The notes: a model not told the origin generated them from the sequence alone. DNA of 64,000 nt from Ligula intestinalis (GCA_036362985.1 JAYGXS010000008.1:13146705-13210704), one strand, 5' to 3'. Numbered from the stretch's first letter, positions 1 to 11,639 are shown. Program-made: numbers and translations.

Positions 1-290
1 TATCCCTGGCATGGGTTTTTAGGGGCATGGTTAATGGAAAGTGTTTTTACATCTGAAAGCAATCCACCATTAGGTTCCAATCTTAATATAGGCTCGAACA
101 AACAGCAAGGTCTTTGTGCTGCTAAATCACATATAGGGCAGACTGCCGAACACGCAACAGAAGGTCTGTGTTTTGTTTACATGTTGTGATTTGCAATTGA
201 AGAATTTACTTCTAGCATTTTATGAACATCGATTAAAATTCACCGTGAATGAAGATAACCAGACACACCTCCAGTTTTAGTTAATAATAT
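1..290. other. unassigned AT-rich DNA
   Basis: I see no coding potential, repeat or RNA motif here. The stretch ends where the terminal repeat of the first Penelope-like element begins. Confidence 0.4.
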
Positions 291-292
291 CC

Positions 293-332
293 GGAGAGCA
301 TTCAAATACTTTCAATCAATTATCATCAAGCC
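293..332 (-). ncRNA. hammerhead ribozyme remnant in the 3' PLTR
   Basis: On the minus strand the sequence matches the motif at 1006-1045: GAAA, a short stem III closing on TC, and GGC for stem I. The first core base is changed (TTGATGA instead of CTGATGA), so this copy is expected to be inactive. Confidence 0.5.
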
Positions 333-1005
333 GTTACATTTATATGGGAGTGGGGTAAAGTGTTAAAGGTAAAATTGTAGATAAATTATGTTCAACGTTG
401 CAAGCAAATTAGTCCAGGGGATAGGGGAGGTGGTTGCGGGTAGTAAAAAGCGGTTAATTAAGCGGCAATTAGTAAAAGGGAGACGAAAGGGAGAGAGGAG
501 ACGTGGAAAATGCCGGCAGATAGGTGGCATTTGGCCATGCTTAGCTTGGAGCTTGCAACAGCTTCTTTTACGCGCACAAGATCGGCTTCCCCAACGGGAT
601 AGCAGTTGCTTCTGCTGTTGCTAGCAGGCGCTGACCCAGTGACTCAGGGTAATTTTGTGGGACCTTGTAGGTCACCCTAAAGGCTTCATTGGGGTCCACC
701 TGCTGTCAAAAATCCACCATGTGCGCTAATATGCGCTATCTGGTTGAGAAAGACGATTTTGTGGGCACAAAAGAACCTGCTGCAAGCCAGAAGCTTAGCA
801 TGGCCAGTGATCACCGAACTACCGAGATTTCTCTCATCTTCCCTTTTCCCAATCCCCCCCCTCTTCCAAATTGGCGCTTAATTAGCCCCTTGTTACTAAC
901 CCAACCCCCTCTCCTATCCCCTGGACTAATTAGCTTTTAACGTTGAACATAATTTATCTATAATTATACCGTTTACACTTTACCCCACTCCCATATAAAT
1001 GTAAC

Positions 1006-1045
1006 GGCCTGATGATAATTGATTGAAAGTATTTGTATGCTCGCT
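1006..1045 (+). ncRNA. hammerhead ribozyme in inverted PLTR copy
   Basis: The core CTGATGA is at 1009-1015 and GAAA at 1025-1028. GAAA is followed by a hairpin (stem III) closing on TC at 1041-1042, the cleavage site in the type I order. Stem I can form between GGC (1006-1008) and GCT (1043-1045) with one G-U pair. Stem II is short and weak. Hammerhead ribozymes in PLE terminal repeats are established knowledge; activity of this copy is inferred. Confidence 0.55.
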
Positions 1046-1070
1046 AATTGCTCCCCGGATTTCTGTGGTA

Positions 1071-2639
1071 GGAATTTTTGCAACTTTAGAAAAAAAGTCA
1101 TCCTCTATCAACGGTATCGGTAAAGGTGGTTTTCATGCGTTGCCGTGGGCTGAGGGGTAGATACGTGCCATCTAAATACTGTTTGTGCTAAGAGCATTAT
1201 AATCATCAGGTCGAAGCCCTGGTTGCCGGTAAGAGGCACAAGTCTTCAGAATGAGGGCTTTATTGTGCACAGAACCCTAAGTTGCTGTCTCAAGCAGCAG
1301 TGGCCACTGGCGAATCCAGGACTGGTGGTGACTGCGTCCAGTCGTGCCCCCTGAGATTGTCTGGCTGTGTGGTTTATAAGGGTGTTGGTGTTAGATGTTA
1401 TGATAGCAGTTGGTATCACATGACTGCAGCGAGTTCAAGCGCTGTATGCTTGGTGGGCTGCATCACCCAAACGGAGTGTCGAATATTGAATTCCCCTACT
1501 GCGTGCCAGCAGGGTGGCGTTTTCAAGTGGCTCTTGAGAAACCGCGACAAGTTGGGCAGCCGTGTGTCCACGCCTGTGTGTGTGCGAGTGAGTTTTGGTA
1601 AAGAACAAGTCTGAGGCAGCCGATGCGTGAACTTGGGGACAGTGGGCCTCGAAGAACTAAAGGGGCAGCACTGTTGACCGTCCGCGCTATAAATCTACCC
1701 AAATGCAATTAAAATGCTCGGCTGTGGTGCGGCGTAGTTGATTATGGCGTTGGTTTTTGATTCAAGCCTTCCCTTGCTGCCCGTTGATAATACATTCATT
1801 GAACCCGCGATATTCAATCCATAAAATTTTCTTTATCGTTTCATTCTGCCACACAGCGCTTTTTTGTGTTTGCCAACACGACCACCCTCTACGCCCCTTG
1901 CTGTCTGATGTGAGCTTTCTGTGGTGTGTTTACTCACAAATTGATGCCGCGCAGCCTAGACAAGCTTCTTCCGTCAGAAGGTTCTGACAACCTGACTTTC
2001 CTCTCCTTACGCGGGGGAGGGAGAACAGCGAGCTTGATATACGGGGTCGAGCACAAGTAGGATCAATTAGCGTTACACAAGGAGTGCCCGGATGTTTACT
2101 GAGGAAGACATGAACACGAGAGATTATCCAGTTATTGGATCAGAGGAATGCTCCTGACGCCATTGGTTAATGAATCATATGACAGAACGGAGGGCAACTG
2201 GAGAATTATAGACAGAAGAGCATTATCGATAAAAGCACAGTTGACTATAGTTATGTTCTTCTGCTAAAAGTACTGATGGACGTGCGACAGCTTACGGGAT
2301 TCGAGAGTGGGACATCAGGACAGTAGGCGCTCCCCTTCACCAATCGGAGTACGGTTGGTTTATCACCAAGCCATTTTTTTAACCTAATATACGCCCTGTG
2401 GAGAACTTAAACCAAACGCCACCCGAGAGGGATGAAGTGCAAAATGTATGCCCCTACAATGAAGCGGAAGAAAAAGTTACCGAAATGCCGAATTTGCTGA
2501 AATCTGATAAAGTGGCTACTCCCACAGCTTCGTAAATCAGTGCATGCGCAAAAGAGATGAACACCAAAAATGCATTGACCTCAGATTTTGCCGACGACGT
2601 CAAAAGCGTATCAGAGGCCTTCGGCTGCCATTTCTCACA
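1071..2639. other. no recognisable gene
   Basis: Mixed-composition DNA. Open frames of up to 110 codons (for example 1282-1614, +) show no domain or repeat match and look like chance frames. The right end (about 2390-2640) may be 5' sequence of the next element. Confidence 0.35.
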
Positions 2640-3390
2640 AGCCGAAGGCACCCATAAGGCATCAGTTAATGAATATAAAGGGCCAATTGGCATGGCAAGA
2701 AACATCTGCGGTCACCTATAGGGCCTGGTACATCTGCGGACTGAGCAATTAGGTCAGATAAACGGGAAGAATTTCTAAGACGCCAATTGTCGAACACGCG
2801 ACAGCAGTATGGACAAATGACGCCAATTCTGAAGTTATAATTCATTCGACAAGACCTGGTCCCATCTTCAAATTTAATAAGGCCGACATCCTCACAAAAG
2901 GTAACAGTAATTTGAGTCACAAGTTACCTGAATCATGTTTCACTCGCCCGCTTTCCACAAACAAGGACAATGGTTGGCCCAACCCATATTCAGTGTTGAG
3001 GGGCAATTTGGCCAGAGCAAGTCGCCACTTGGGGAACGCGCATGTCAACGTGTCATCTAACGCTAGCGCTGGTGGACCAGATGGCAGAGCAGTCGTCACG
3101 CTCAAGTCCACCGCGCGTGATGAAAGTTCAGCAATTCAGAGCCCACACGCAAGCCATCAAGCAATTAGCGCACCAGAGGACAATTATCCTGGGTAGGGGA
3201 TTCGTTAATTGTCATAACTGCACAGTGGCACAATGTTTGTATTCTATAAATACTGGGACTTTCTGGCGTATGGGTTACCCATTGCTGCTAATATTATTGT
3301 CGAAGGGTCTTCTGCGGATTTCGAAACGTCGGGCGAACAAAAGCCTTGTTCCTGTGATCACCTCTGCCTCATTTCACTGACTTCCTTGCA
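2640..3390 (+). mobile_element. degenerate Penelope-like element, lineage D
   Basis: Translated on the plus strand with several stops, the segment from about 2710 follows the lineage D GIY-YIG domain. A decayed CSCGQSNYVGETG-type core (read as CGLSN then stops) is followed by VEHATAVWTND and HSTRPGPIFKFNKADIL near 2790-2890. The conserved tail of the family then runs to about 3200. The 3' terminal repeat (3190-3390) has a TATAAATACTG block, a GGATTTCGAAACGTC block at about 3317 and the tail shared with copies at 20.2, 21.7 and 54.7 kb. The RT half is absent. It is a dead 3' fragment. Confidence 0.7.
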
Positions 3391-4894
3391 GTGCCGTACG
3401 CTGCACTGCACTGGTGTGTATGCGTTGCCAGGCTCTATTTACTGTAGCCAACATTTGGCGCCATGGTTGCTTTGCATTTTGGTGTGATGTGCAACTTCGG
3501 CCTGATTCGACCATACGGAAATACTGCTGGCGCCAACGCTATCAGTCAGATGTCCTGTGTCCTGCTGGGAAGCAGTTGTTCCCCGCGGCGATAAGTGATA
3601 ACTGGCAGAGAATTGTTACTGACGACATCTATTACATTTACTCTAATTTGAGCCCGAAAGCATGGCGCCAAAATGAAGTTTCCAGTGGATTTTGATACTA
3701 ATGCCAAGGAAAGTGCCCACGAAGTAAAAAGGCAAGCAGTCCCTTTTCGACACGGTAGTCGCCCGTAGTTACAACGCACATAGGAAGCGAATGCAATTTT
3801 TGCAAGAGCAGTTCACTGTTTTTTTTTGCGAAGCATATTTTTGGATCATTCGCATCAGCTAATTTTTTATTATGAAAAGCAAGTCAATGTAACGGAACAT
3901 TCGCGTATAACACTGATTATGAGGAGACGCGCGTCTTTCCGATACATGTGTCATTCTACTTTTAAATAACACAATAAACAGCTTTTCAATTTTACTTAGA
4001 TTACCATAGCTGTGGTTTGTTTGTTTATATGCTTTTATGTGTGATTGTGTATGTAACCAAGGCAGATAAATCCTCATAGATCAGTCTGCGTTTTGTCAAC
4101 CATGGCTAACATGTTGAGAAAATAAAGTAAAAATGGAGAAAATTCGGCTTCCGCTGTACGGATGACTAGGTGCGAAAATTTGGAAATGTGATCTTTGTTT
4201 CGAATTGTGCATTATAAATAGAAAAGCTGATGATTCCAACTTAGTGATGCACACCTGGCTCTGGTTCAACTATTTCTTTGACTTTAACGTGCAAATCGCC
4301 GAAAAAAACTAACATAAGGAAAGTAATTTAGGTTGAATGTTCAGAGATGCTCGCGCTCTTACCTATCTTTAATCGTATTCACGCTAAGTGACCTACGCAG
4401 CTTTAACTACAACTATTGAATTGTAGGGGAGAGCACAGCAGGACCGTATATTTCAGCAGCATACGTACGATGCCCTTGGAACTGCTCTGAAAGAACTGAT
4501 ACCCATATCGCGGTTCTTAACGTCCATGGACTCGTTTTCGTCGCCTTTTAACCTGCACTACGCATGAAGTCTGGTTCCTAAACGTTCTTGCGTAGACGTC
4601 TGGCCAAGTTGTTAATCAATATTCCTTTCGGTACATAGACAGCCTAGGTGAGAAATTTGTTTTTAAGCTGGCAATAGATACTCAGAATATACATTTTCTG
4701 AACACGGGATTAAAACACTGGTCATGCCTCTGCTATTACAATTTTTGAAACACCTGACTTTATCTGTTCTTCCAAATTGACCACCAGGAACCAGATTGAT
4801 CCGTTCTGAGAGCTGGTATTGAAAATATTTGAGATTTGTAGCTAAGATTGGACGACAAAACGGTGACGTGTCCCCTGTGCAGTCAATTTACCGG
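3391..4894. other. no recognisable gene
   Basis: AT-rich intergenic or intronic sequence. I find no ORF with family features and no match to the other repeats in the window. Confidence 0.35.
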
Positions 4895-5009
4895 ACTCCT
4901 GCTGTCTATAACTGCAAATTTTTATGCGGCCGTTATGGGTTGGATAAGACTAAATTGGTTCCTAATTTTTCAACGGTTTTCTAAACTGATGAGCAACGTT
5001 TTCGTCTTA

Positions 5010-5833
5010 AGACACAGGAGCTAAAAATAACTTTCTACACCCTATTTTTAGTCGATACTGTTGTTTTTGTGTGTTTATGACTCTCAATGTCATCTCTCTG
5101 AACCACCGCATCAGGAAGATTGGAATATAAATATCGTAATGCCTCTCTCCAAGTGGCCAAGTAGTCCAGATCAGCGTGTTGATTGAGAAACTGTCGTTTG
5201 TTGGTAGAGGCGAAATGCTATCGCCACCTGGTGTTGGTGTAGGCCACATAAGGGTACGGGCTTGCGTCAGCGTTTTCTGAAAACACAACACTGGATTTGC
5301 TAGCCGTGTGGCTACTGCTTTAGCTGTTACGAGCATCTGTTGGCGTAGGCCCTTGAAGAATTTACGTGGTGTCAGGCAGACAGCCTGAAAGACTTCATTA
5401 GTATCAACTCGATTATTCGCATTGACAAGGTGTGCGAAGATCGAGCTCGAGATCGATTTAGTTTCACCTTTGCTTAACCAGGCCGGTACGTGCTCACGTA
5501 CTCTCTTTTTCAGGCACCTCGTTATTCGGCCAATGTATATTGCTCCACAGGAGCAAATGAAGGAGTGTATGCACATGATTGTGGCCTTCAACGGGAGTCG
5601 TTCTTTACCTCCCAATTGTAGGAGGGAAAATTCGTGAATAACACGCGTAAGATCGCCGCGTGGAAAGTGCTTGTGATCACAGTGTTAAGGCGTCGTTTTA
5701 CCAGTTCACCCAGGTTAGACAAATATTGATTTTTCTACATCGTTAAAATTTAATTGTTATGTACAGCGTTCATTTCCCCTGCAAATGTTTGGCCTGATGA
5801 CTAGTTGCTGCAATTATATGTTTGCCATAAACT
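5010..5833 (-). mobile_element. Penelope-like element, clade 1 (B), GIY-YIG part
   Basis: A minus-strand frame at 5007-5615 is open for 202 codons. It begins inside the linker before the endonuclease and contains FICSCGAIYIGRITR, the GIY-YIG core, followed by VREHVPAWLSKGETKSISSSIFAHL and the conserved C-terminal tail with LMWPTPTP. No RT is present. The 5' end (5640-5833) is an inverted terminal repeat with a decayed hammerhead at 5791-5831. The insertion interrupts copy 1 of the exon-start tandem repeat, which sets its boundaries fairly well. The open frame suggests a moderately young copy, but it cannot be autonomous. Confidence 0.8.
5791..5831 (+). ncRNA. decayed hammerhead motif in inverted PLTR
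   Basis: CTGATGA is intact at 5794-5800 and GGC precedes it, but the expected GAAA reads GCAA. The trailing TTTGCC matches the same position in the copy at 53841-53881. Probably inactive. Confidence 0.4.
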
Positions 5834-6535
5834 GACTTTCAAAATTAAACATGGGAATATTAACAAAACTTAGAATGAAATTCCTCGGAAGGCTCAACAA
5901 TGCTGGCGATTTTGCGAAGAGTAGCCGACTGCCTAGATGCCTAGGTCAACGAAGGGCACAGTAACGAAAACCATCCTGCTAAACCCAACTTTACGTAGTG
6001 TTTACTGTTGTTTTGGGTATTTATGGCTCCTCGCTTGACCCCTTCTAACCATTAACTGTGAATCCCTGGCATTCCTTAGATCGACTCATTGGAGATCAAG
6101 ACAAGGATCGGTCAGGCGGGCAGAGTTTTCGTCCTGCGTATGCTGATGAACGTCACTCTCGTTTTAAAGGGCAATCAAACTGAAAATCTATAGGATGAAC
6201 GTTTTTCGAAGCCTAAATAATGCTTGCGCAGATTGGCAGTTTATGTTCAGCAAAATATCCAGTGGCAAAAAATCCTTTTTCTGTACCCAAAGTTTACTGG
6301 ATCCTGTTATTTTTGTATGTCCTTGGCACCTATCGCGACACCTCTGAACCGCAACCTCGCCTCAGGCATTCAGCAGATGGGGTGAAGGGCGATCAGGACG
6401 AGGTTAACAAGTCGGAATTTTACAGTCCAGTCCGATGAAAAAGACTAAACTGGTTGCTTTCCACCTTTTTTACTAGCTGATAAACGCCATTCGCGTTCTA
6501 GGGAAAAACCAAACTGAAAGTCAATAGGGTGCAAG

Positions 6536-6945
6536 TGTGATTAAATGCACGGCGCACAATGAGCCTCGTACCTCAGAGGTAGAACATTGGCTATGCAAAA
6601 GCCTTCTCTGCTGTGTGGGTTCGCCCCCAACGAGGCTGCAAATTTTTCACAATTGAATCACCTGAATTAAGCAAATCTGCCAGACCCCCCCCCTAACAAG
6701 TAAGTGAGCCTATCAGTCATTCCGGTGGATTCTAGATGATTGCTTAGTAAATCGTGTCTGGGCAGTTATCTCAGTATTCCTTAATGGTGCATTCTATCAT
6801 AGCAGTAAGTTGGGCGGGTAAAAGCAACCCACGGGTCACAGTGAGCCTCTTAGTAGACTGCGCAAAAACCTTCCTTGCTCAATGTGTGTTGACTCCCACC
6901 GAATTTGCGAATTCTCCACAATTTGAGTCAATTGATCAGGATGAA
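6536..6945 (+). mobile_element. tRNA-derived SINE, two tandem units
   Basis: Unit 1 has a tRNA-like head at 6563-6636: a perfect 7-bp acceptor stem GCCTCGT/ACGAGGC, an A-box-like CTCAGAGGTAGAAC and a B-box-like GGGTTCGCCC. The tail (AATTAAGCAAATCTGCC...GGTGGATTCTAGATGATTGC) matches the SINE array at 32-33 kb. A second, more decayed unit follows (head about 6855-6925). The insertion splits copy 3 of the local tandem repeat, between GGGTGCA and AGGATGAACG. There is no coding capacity; it would have depended on RT supplied by another element. Confidence 0.65.
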
Positions 6946-7071
6946 CGGCTTTCCGAGGACTAATTAACGATGGAATCTTTGCAAACAATTCGGAAATCAA
7001 CTACGTCATTAAAGTACGCAGTGACAACAAAAATATCCTCCTGTACACACTGTTGTTTTTTCGTCTCTCAG

Positions 7072-7940
7072 CGCGACCCCTCCGAACCGCCACCCCTGAA
7101 TCGCAGACATTCAGCAGATGTGACAAATGGAAATCAGCAGCAGCGAGAGGAGGAGTTGGAGGCGGCGGAAACGGAGCGGGAAGAGGTGGCGGCAGCGGCA
7201 GCGGCGGAGAAGATTGCTTTTCTAACTACCCTCGCGCAGCTTTCTCTTCGGCACTCACCCCCACCACCGCCAGCACCAACTCTGCCCAGAGCCCTGCTGC
7301 CAGTAAAACCGCAGGCCGAGCGACTCCTTTCAACCTCCACCGCCGCCAGTGAACATTTTTCCGCTGACGTCAAGGTCACCGGCGGCCCGGGCGGCGGTGA
7401 TCCGATGATGACAGACCGATGCCACCGACATCCGGGCGCCGAGGACGGCCAACCCGTACCCGCCGTCTACCATAAATTATCCTCGCTCAAATGGAACTAC
7501 CTTGCAGCCGACTCTGCAGCCGACTCGCGTGATCGCCTCGGGAAGGCATTTCATCTCTTCCCCTCCGCTGCTGAAAGGCGAGGTGCGAGCCAAGCGCAGG
7601 AGGAGGAGGAGGAGACGGGGAAGACCGGGGAAAAGACCGAGAGGCCGTCGGAGACCTGTCACGGAGGCGGAGGAGGAGAGGAAGACGCGCCGACGGCGGA
7701 CGCTACCGCCGAGCGGCCGCAAAAGCGCGTGCTATTCTCGAGCCAAGAACACATATGTGTAGATACAACGTATGAGGGCACGGCCAATAGCTCCTCCAGG
7801 GTAGCTGCTGCTCCGCTGTCGTCCACTGCTGCCATCAAGATTAAACCAGCGATCAAAAAGTTTCCGCGTGCGGAATGGCTCAATGGTGATGCCGGCTGTC
7901 AAACTCTGTTTAAGGGAGAGGACGCAATTAAACGCTGCGG
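7072..7940 (+). CDS. host protein-coding exon, unrecognised low-complexity protein
   Basis: A GC-rich open stretch of 869 nt (289 codons plus two bases) is bounded by a pyrimidine-rich acceptor ending CTCTCAG at 7071 and by a donor G/GTAAGG at 7941. Reading the donor as coding gives an immediate TAA, as expected if it is an intron. The segment starts RDPSEPPPLNRRHSADV, then has Q/E- and A-rich runs (residues ~25-60), a poly-Pro patch (~75), acidic E-rich and Gly-rich runs (~180-215), and a more ordinary C-terminal part with KKFPRAEWLNGDAGCQ. It looks mostly disordered. I do not recognise a domain. It begins in phase 0 and ends after two bases of a codon, so it is an internal exon. No partner exon is visible. 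It is the only convincing host coding sequence here. Confidence 0.55.
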
Positions 7941-7944
7941 GTAA

Positions 7945-8580
7945 GGTCTTCGTTCTTTTCTAGAAGTTTACTTCCCAATTTATTATGCTTTTTTTCTACT
8001 CCACACTTAGACGTTGTGGTAGCTTGGGATGTATGTATCTACTCACGGAACGTTTGTGTCACATAGATAAATATTTTGAAATATCGTAGCCACACCGTAG
8101 ATATAAGTATAAACAAACGAAGTTATTTCGAGACAAACTAGCGCATATTGGGTACTTGTTGAATCTCGTTGGCCAGGTTTTCGCGAGACACATCCGAGTT
8201 GTACAGCAAACAGATGACATAAAACGATGCCTAACATTTTATAACATAGATGAAAAACTGGTACAAGGATAAAACACAATTAACAGCAGAATATGGCAGT
8301 TTACTCCTGCGTGTGCGCAGAAAAAACATAAAAACTTTAACTTTCTGGTATTCAGTGGCCTAGTAGTTGTATGGGATAAATCAGATGTGGGGTCCTTTGC
8401 TTTACGCGTGTTTCAAGATTTTCCGAAAAAATGTTTGGCAAAAGTAGTTTGAGTAGTAGACCTCATATTCCCCTAGCCCTAGCATTCTGTCTTACGGGAC
8501 CGGTCGTCAAAAGTTTTATAGGGAGAGGAGAGCAGGATAGCCAGCGAAGAAAAGTTGTTTAAGTAATTTTATAGTTCGTA
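7945..8580. other. intron downstream of the exon, no recognisable element
   Basis: AT-rich sequence after the splice donor. No downstream exon with flanking splice sites could be picked out. Confidence 0.35.
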
Positions 8581-9724
8581 TAAACTGGAACAAAGGCATC
8601 CCAAAAAATTTAAATTTGAATAAAGTATTCCTTGGGATAAAATAACTTTAATGAGTGAATTTTCGAGTTTGGTGCCTCAAGTCGTCTTCGGACTAACAAG
8701 AAAAGTGCAATGAACAACTAAAATTTCAAAACTGTCGAAAAAATCAAGAGTTATACAAAGTGAGACGTGATTGGTAGGTTTGGTCTCAGTTAGTCTCTAT
8801 CCTGTGGTCTCTGTCTTTTCCCTCGTTCTTTGATGTGTTTATGAATGCCATCTAACTCGACGTGCCGGTTAATGCATCAATCACCGGGGTACATGGCTTC
8901 GAGGACTTCTCAGCCATTTTGGAAGGGTGTACTCTCATGCAAAGGTGTGTTCTGTGTTAAGGCAATGTATAGCCACTTTGGAAAAATGGTCATGTCTATT
9001 CACGGCCGATTGGTGCTCGTGGATGCGCGTGGCGACAGATCTTCCTGTTTGGCCACAATATGCAGTATCACAACCTCCACAATAGATTTCGTAGACGGCT
9101 TCTTTCTTATGGAGGTAGCTGATCCTATCTTTAGAGTGTACTAGCAGGGTGCGTAAAGAAGCCATCAGTTTGTGCGCCACTTTTATTTGATGTTTCTGCA
9201 ACCGTCTTTCAACTAGTTCAGACACGTTCCTTATAGAAGGAAGGACTCACCATGTGTTCGTTTTGGGTGCTTGAGTGTAACTATCTGGTTCATTTTTGAT
9301 ACCTTTGTTTTTTTTCTTATGCATTGGCTTGCAAAGTCTCTGGGGTAACCATATCGGGAAAAAAAACCAAACAAGTAATTGAGCTCCATTCGATAGATTT
9401 GTGTCTTTGGTCGATGAAGCGGACTATTGACGGCACTCAGTTTATGAGAGATGGGGTTGTTACTCTCATAGTTAAGAATAGCTTCCGCATAAGTTTCTTT
9501 GCGGTTAACGGCTGTTTGCAATGTTCCGTCAGTAGTTCGCTGCACGAGAACATCCAGAAATGGGAGTTTGTTTTCAAACGCTTTCTCGAGTTTGAAATGA
9601 ATGCCTAGAATAGTTGAGTTGATGGTATTGTGTAGCGCTTCGTTTTGCTCCTATTTAACGATAACAAATGTGTCGTCAAGCGCATTCGTTTTGTGGTTTT
9701 AATCAGTAGCACATGTGCAGTTCC
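8581..9724 (-). mobile_element. Penelope-like element, lineage C
   Basis: Read on the minus strand from the N gap, the element gives LDDTFVIVK (the end of RT motif YxDD, first residue changed), a stop, LEKAFENKLPFLDVLVQ, RTTDGTLQTAVNRK, YGYPRDFASQCIRKK and then YEIYCGGCDTAYCGQTGRS, the GIY-YIG core, with RIHEHQSAV behind it. Frames at 9231-9545 and 8935-9225 are open but offset. The 3' terminal repeat (8581-8770) matches inverted copies at 15.7-15.9 and 38.3-38.45 kb. The RT N-terminal half is missing because the element runs into the assembly gap. It is inactive through a stop and frameshifts. Confidence 0.8.
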
Positions 9725-9734
9725 NNNNNNNNNN
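9725..9734. other. assembly gap (10 N)
   Basis: Ten undetermined bases lie exactly at the 5' limit of the lineage C element. Sequence on the other side does not continue the RT, so the true structure here is unknown. Confidence 0.95.
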
Positions 9735-9999
9735 TAAACATAAAAAGCATTTATCGACAGAAAGTGCTCTTGGATATTAGTTTTAATGATCATGACCACG
9801 TTGCTGATATATAGAAATGTCTCAAAACAGCAATTCACATTGTCGATAATTAATAATGTCCGCAGCGGAGTTCTGAAACTACTCTTCCTCAGATTAATAA
9901 AAAAAAAACTTTTCTTCAAAAGTTAGCTCTTAAAAAGTGCTTTGATTAGATATTCAGCTGACGAATTTCTGTGTATATTAACGTTTTCTAAGGTTATAT

Positions 10000-10780
10000 C
10001 ACAATAAAATTAGGGAATTTTGACGATTTCTTTAAGTTACCTGAAGATATACGCTTTAGTTTGACTGGAAATAAAAGAAATTTCTTTTCTCTTTACAATT
10101 GATTATTTGTTGCATGACTGGATTTATTCCACTTTCTCTTATAAGCTTGCGAATTCAAAAAAAACTTGCTGTGCACATTGCCATTTTTTGAAACACTTAT
10201 TATCCTTCTGTCTGTTCCGTTTCTAAATGACGCCAAAAGGGAACATGTAGTATATACAAAATATATTTTTACACAACTTACATTCAATAAAGCTTTCTCT
10301 ATCTTGAATTTGCGTTAACATTATTGGCATTTTGCCTATGTGTGAGGAAATTTGTGCGTTACAACAAACTTTCTGACTAAACTTTTCTGTTACTGAATTT
10401 TGTGCAAAAAAAACTTCACAGAATAGCTTAACATAATTATTAAAATTAAAATCTCAAATTTTACTGCAAATAAACGTAATTCCTTGAACTTGGCTTCACT
10501 TGAATCTAAACAATTTTAGACAACATTTTCATTTTCTGGAAGGGATATCTTCTACACCTATTTTACTTATTTTGGATTTCCTTTGTAGTAAAATCAACAT
10601 AAGTAAGCAGTTTTGTTCTGTCTTTCGTAATAGCATAGGAAATTCGCTCGATATAAGACTACTCCCAATTTCCCTAAAATGAAAGGCCATTTATGTTTAT
10701 AAACCTAGCTAAAATGGTGATTTCCATAACTAAAAGGCTTTCACAGAATTCAATAAACTGAATGAATTAAACTAGTGTTT
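10000..10780 (-). repeat. dispersed repeat R2, copy 1
   Basis: In reverse complement this segment aligns with 50440-51380 and 31440-32110. Shared blocks include AAGTATTTCAAAAAAATGG, TTTTTGCACAAAATGCAG, and AAGTTCAAGGAATCGC-like text. The repeat is AT-rich, has no coding frame and no clear terminal inverted repeats, so its class is unknown; a non-autonomous transposon is the likeliest guess. Confidence 0.6.
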
Positions 10781-11639
10781 AAGTATCAAGTCAAAGTTCA
10801 TCATGATAATTGTATTGTCTTAAGCGACTACTGTATGATGACCTTAAATTCGGTTGGAACCGAAACTATTCTGGTACTTGAGGTAAGCAAAGCTTATACA
10901 ACGCCAACATCTCAGGGCAAAAGTTGTTTTTTTCACTTCTGCCAGATAGGCAGGAAAAATGCATGGTTTTCTCGTTTGTTAAGAGTTGCCTCTGTAATTA
11001 TTTATAACGTTAATATGCATGTGCCAGGTCTAAAAATATTTCATATTTTATTCTTCACCTTTTTAAGGACCCAACGATCCGTTGTCTGGGTTGATGAAGT
11101 GATCAATCAAGCCGGTCATTTTAACGACAGTTAACAAATATGTAAGTATAAAACCAGTTTTGAGGGTATGTTTAGGACATGGCTGCCATAAAGCCATCCT
11201 TACGATTATGAGTTATTCACGACTTTATCATTTATGTCGACGCCTCAGTTTAATAAGACTCCAGCATTTTTATACTCTTGTGTACTTTTTGGAGCGATTC
11301 ATACATCAATGAGCATACAAAAAGTTATATTAGCAGGACGTATATCCAAATAGTGGCTCATTCGATAGTTTCAGTAAGAGGTAGAAATGAGTTGCGTAAG
11401 CCTGCTGGGTTTTCTATGCGCAACCTGGCTTGGTTTGGTTTTGTTCGTTTTATGGCGATTTTTCATATTAAATTCCTTTTAGTTGAAAGTCATTTTGGCA
11501 AGCAATTGTTTTTAGTCATTCGCCATTAGGCCGATACAGTGACATGGAGAATAAAAAGATGGGTTTATTGCAGTGTTTATATGATCGTCAGGTTGTATAG
11601 CGGTTTATGGGTGTAATTAAGCATTTGAAGTTTCCCTTG
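10781..11639. other. no recognisable gene
   Basis: AT-rich. A plus-strand frame of 119 codons at 10775-11134 has no family features and no repeat match. Confidence 0.3.

Larger units (their letters stand above)
291..1070 (-). mobile_element. truncated Penelope-like element, clade 1 (A-like), with inverted terminal repeats
   Basis: The core (about 530-740) reads on the minus strand as a decayed C-terminal PLE segment. It aligns base for base with the end of the better copy at 41.3-41.5 kb, including the stretch after the GIY-YIG domain. The GIY-YIG catalytic part and all of the RT are gone. The flanks at 291-500 and 845-1070 are inverted copies of each other and share C/G-rich tracts and the TAACGGCCTGATGA-type block. 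This is the usual picture of a 5'-truncated PLE whose 3' terminal repeat (PLTR) reappears inverted at the 5' end. No frame is intact. Confidence 0.75.
4895..7130 (+). repeat. threefold tandem duplication spanning an intron-exon boundary
   Basis: Three diverged copies of a unit of about 333 bp can be aligned by eye. Copy 1 (about 4895-6130) is split by a PLE. Copy 2 is about 6131-6465. Copy 3 (about 6466-7130) is split by a tRNA-SINE. Shared marks are an AAGACTAAA(T/C)TGGTT block, a CTGATGA/CTGATAA block, a CAAACTGAAA block, a T-rich tract, and then the beginning of the coding exon (CGCGACCCCTCCGAACC in copy 3, CGCGACACCTCTGAACC in copy 2). In copies 1 and 2 the AG splice acceptor is lost. Confidence 0.65.

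Noticed and set aside
1282..1614. 110-codon plus-strand frame rich in Cys and Val
   Set aside because: No family features, no repeat match, no splice or start context.
4972..4992. Hammerhead-like CTGATGAGCAACG in the exon-start tandem repeat
   Set aside because: No GAAA at the right distance and the site is not conserved as a ribozyme in the other two tandem copies.
7134..7883. Several long frames overlapping the exon in other frames and on the minus strand
   Set aside because: They arise from the GC-rich, codon-repetitive exon; only the frame bounded by the splice acceptor and donor is consistent.
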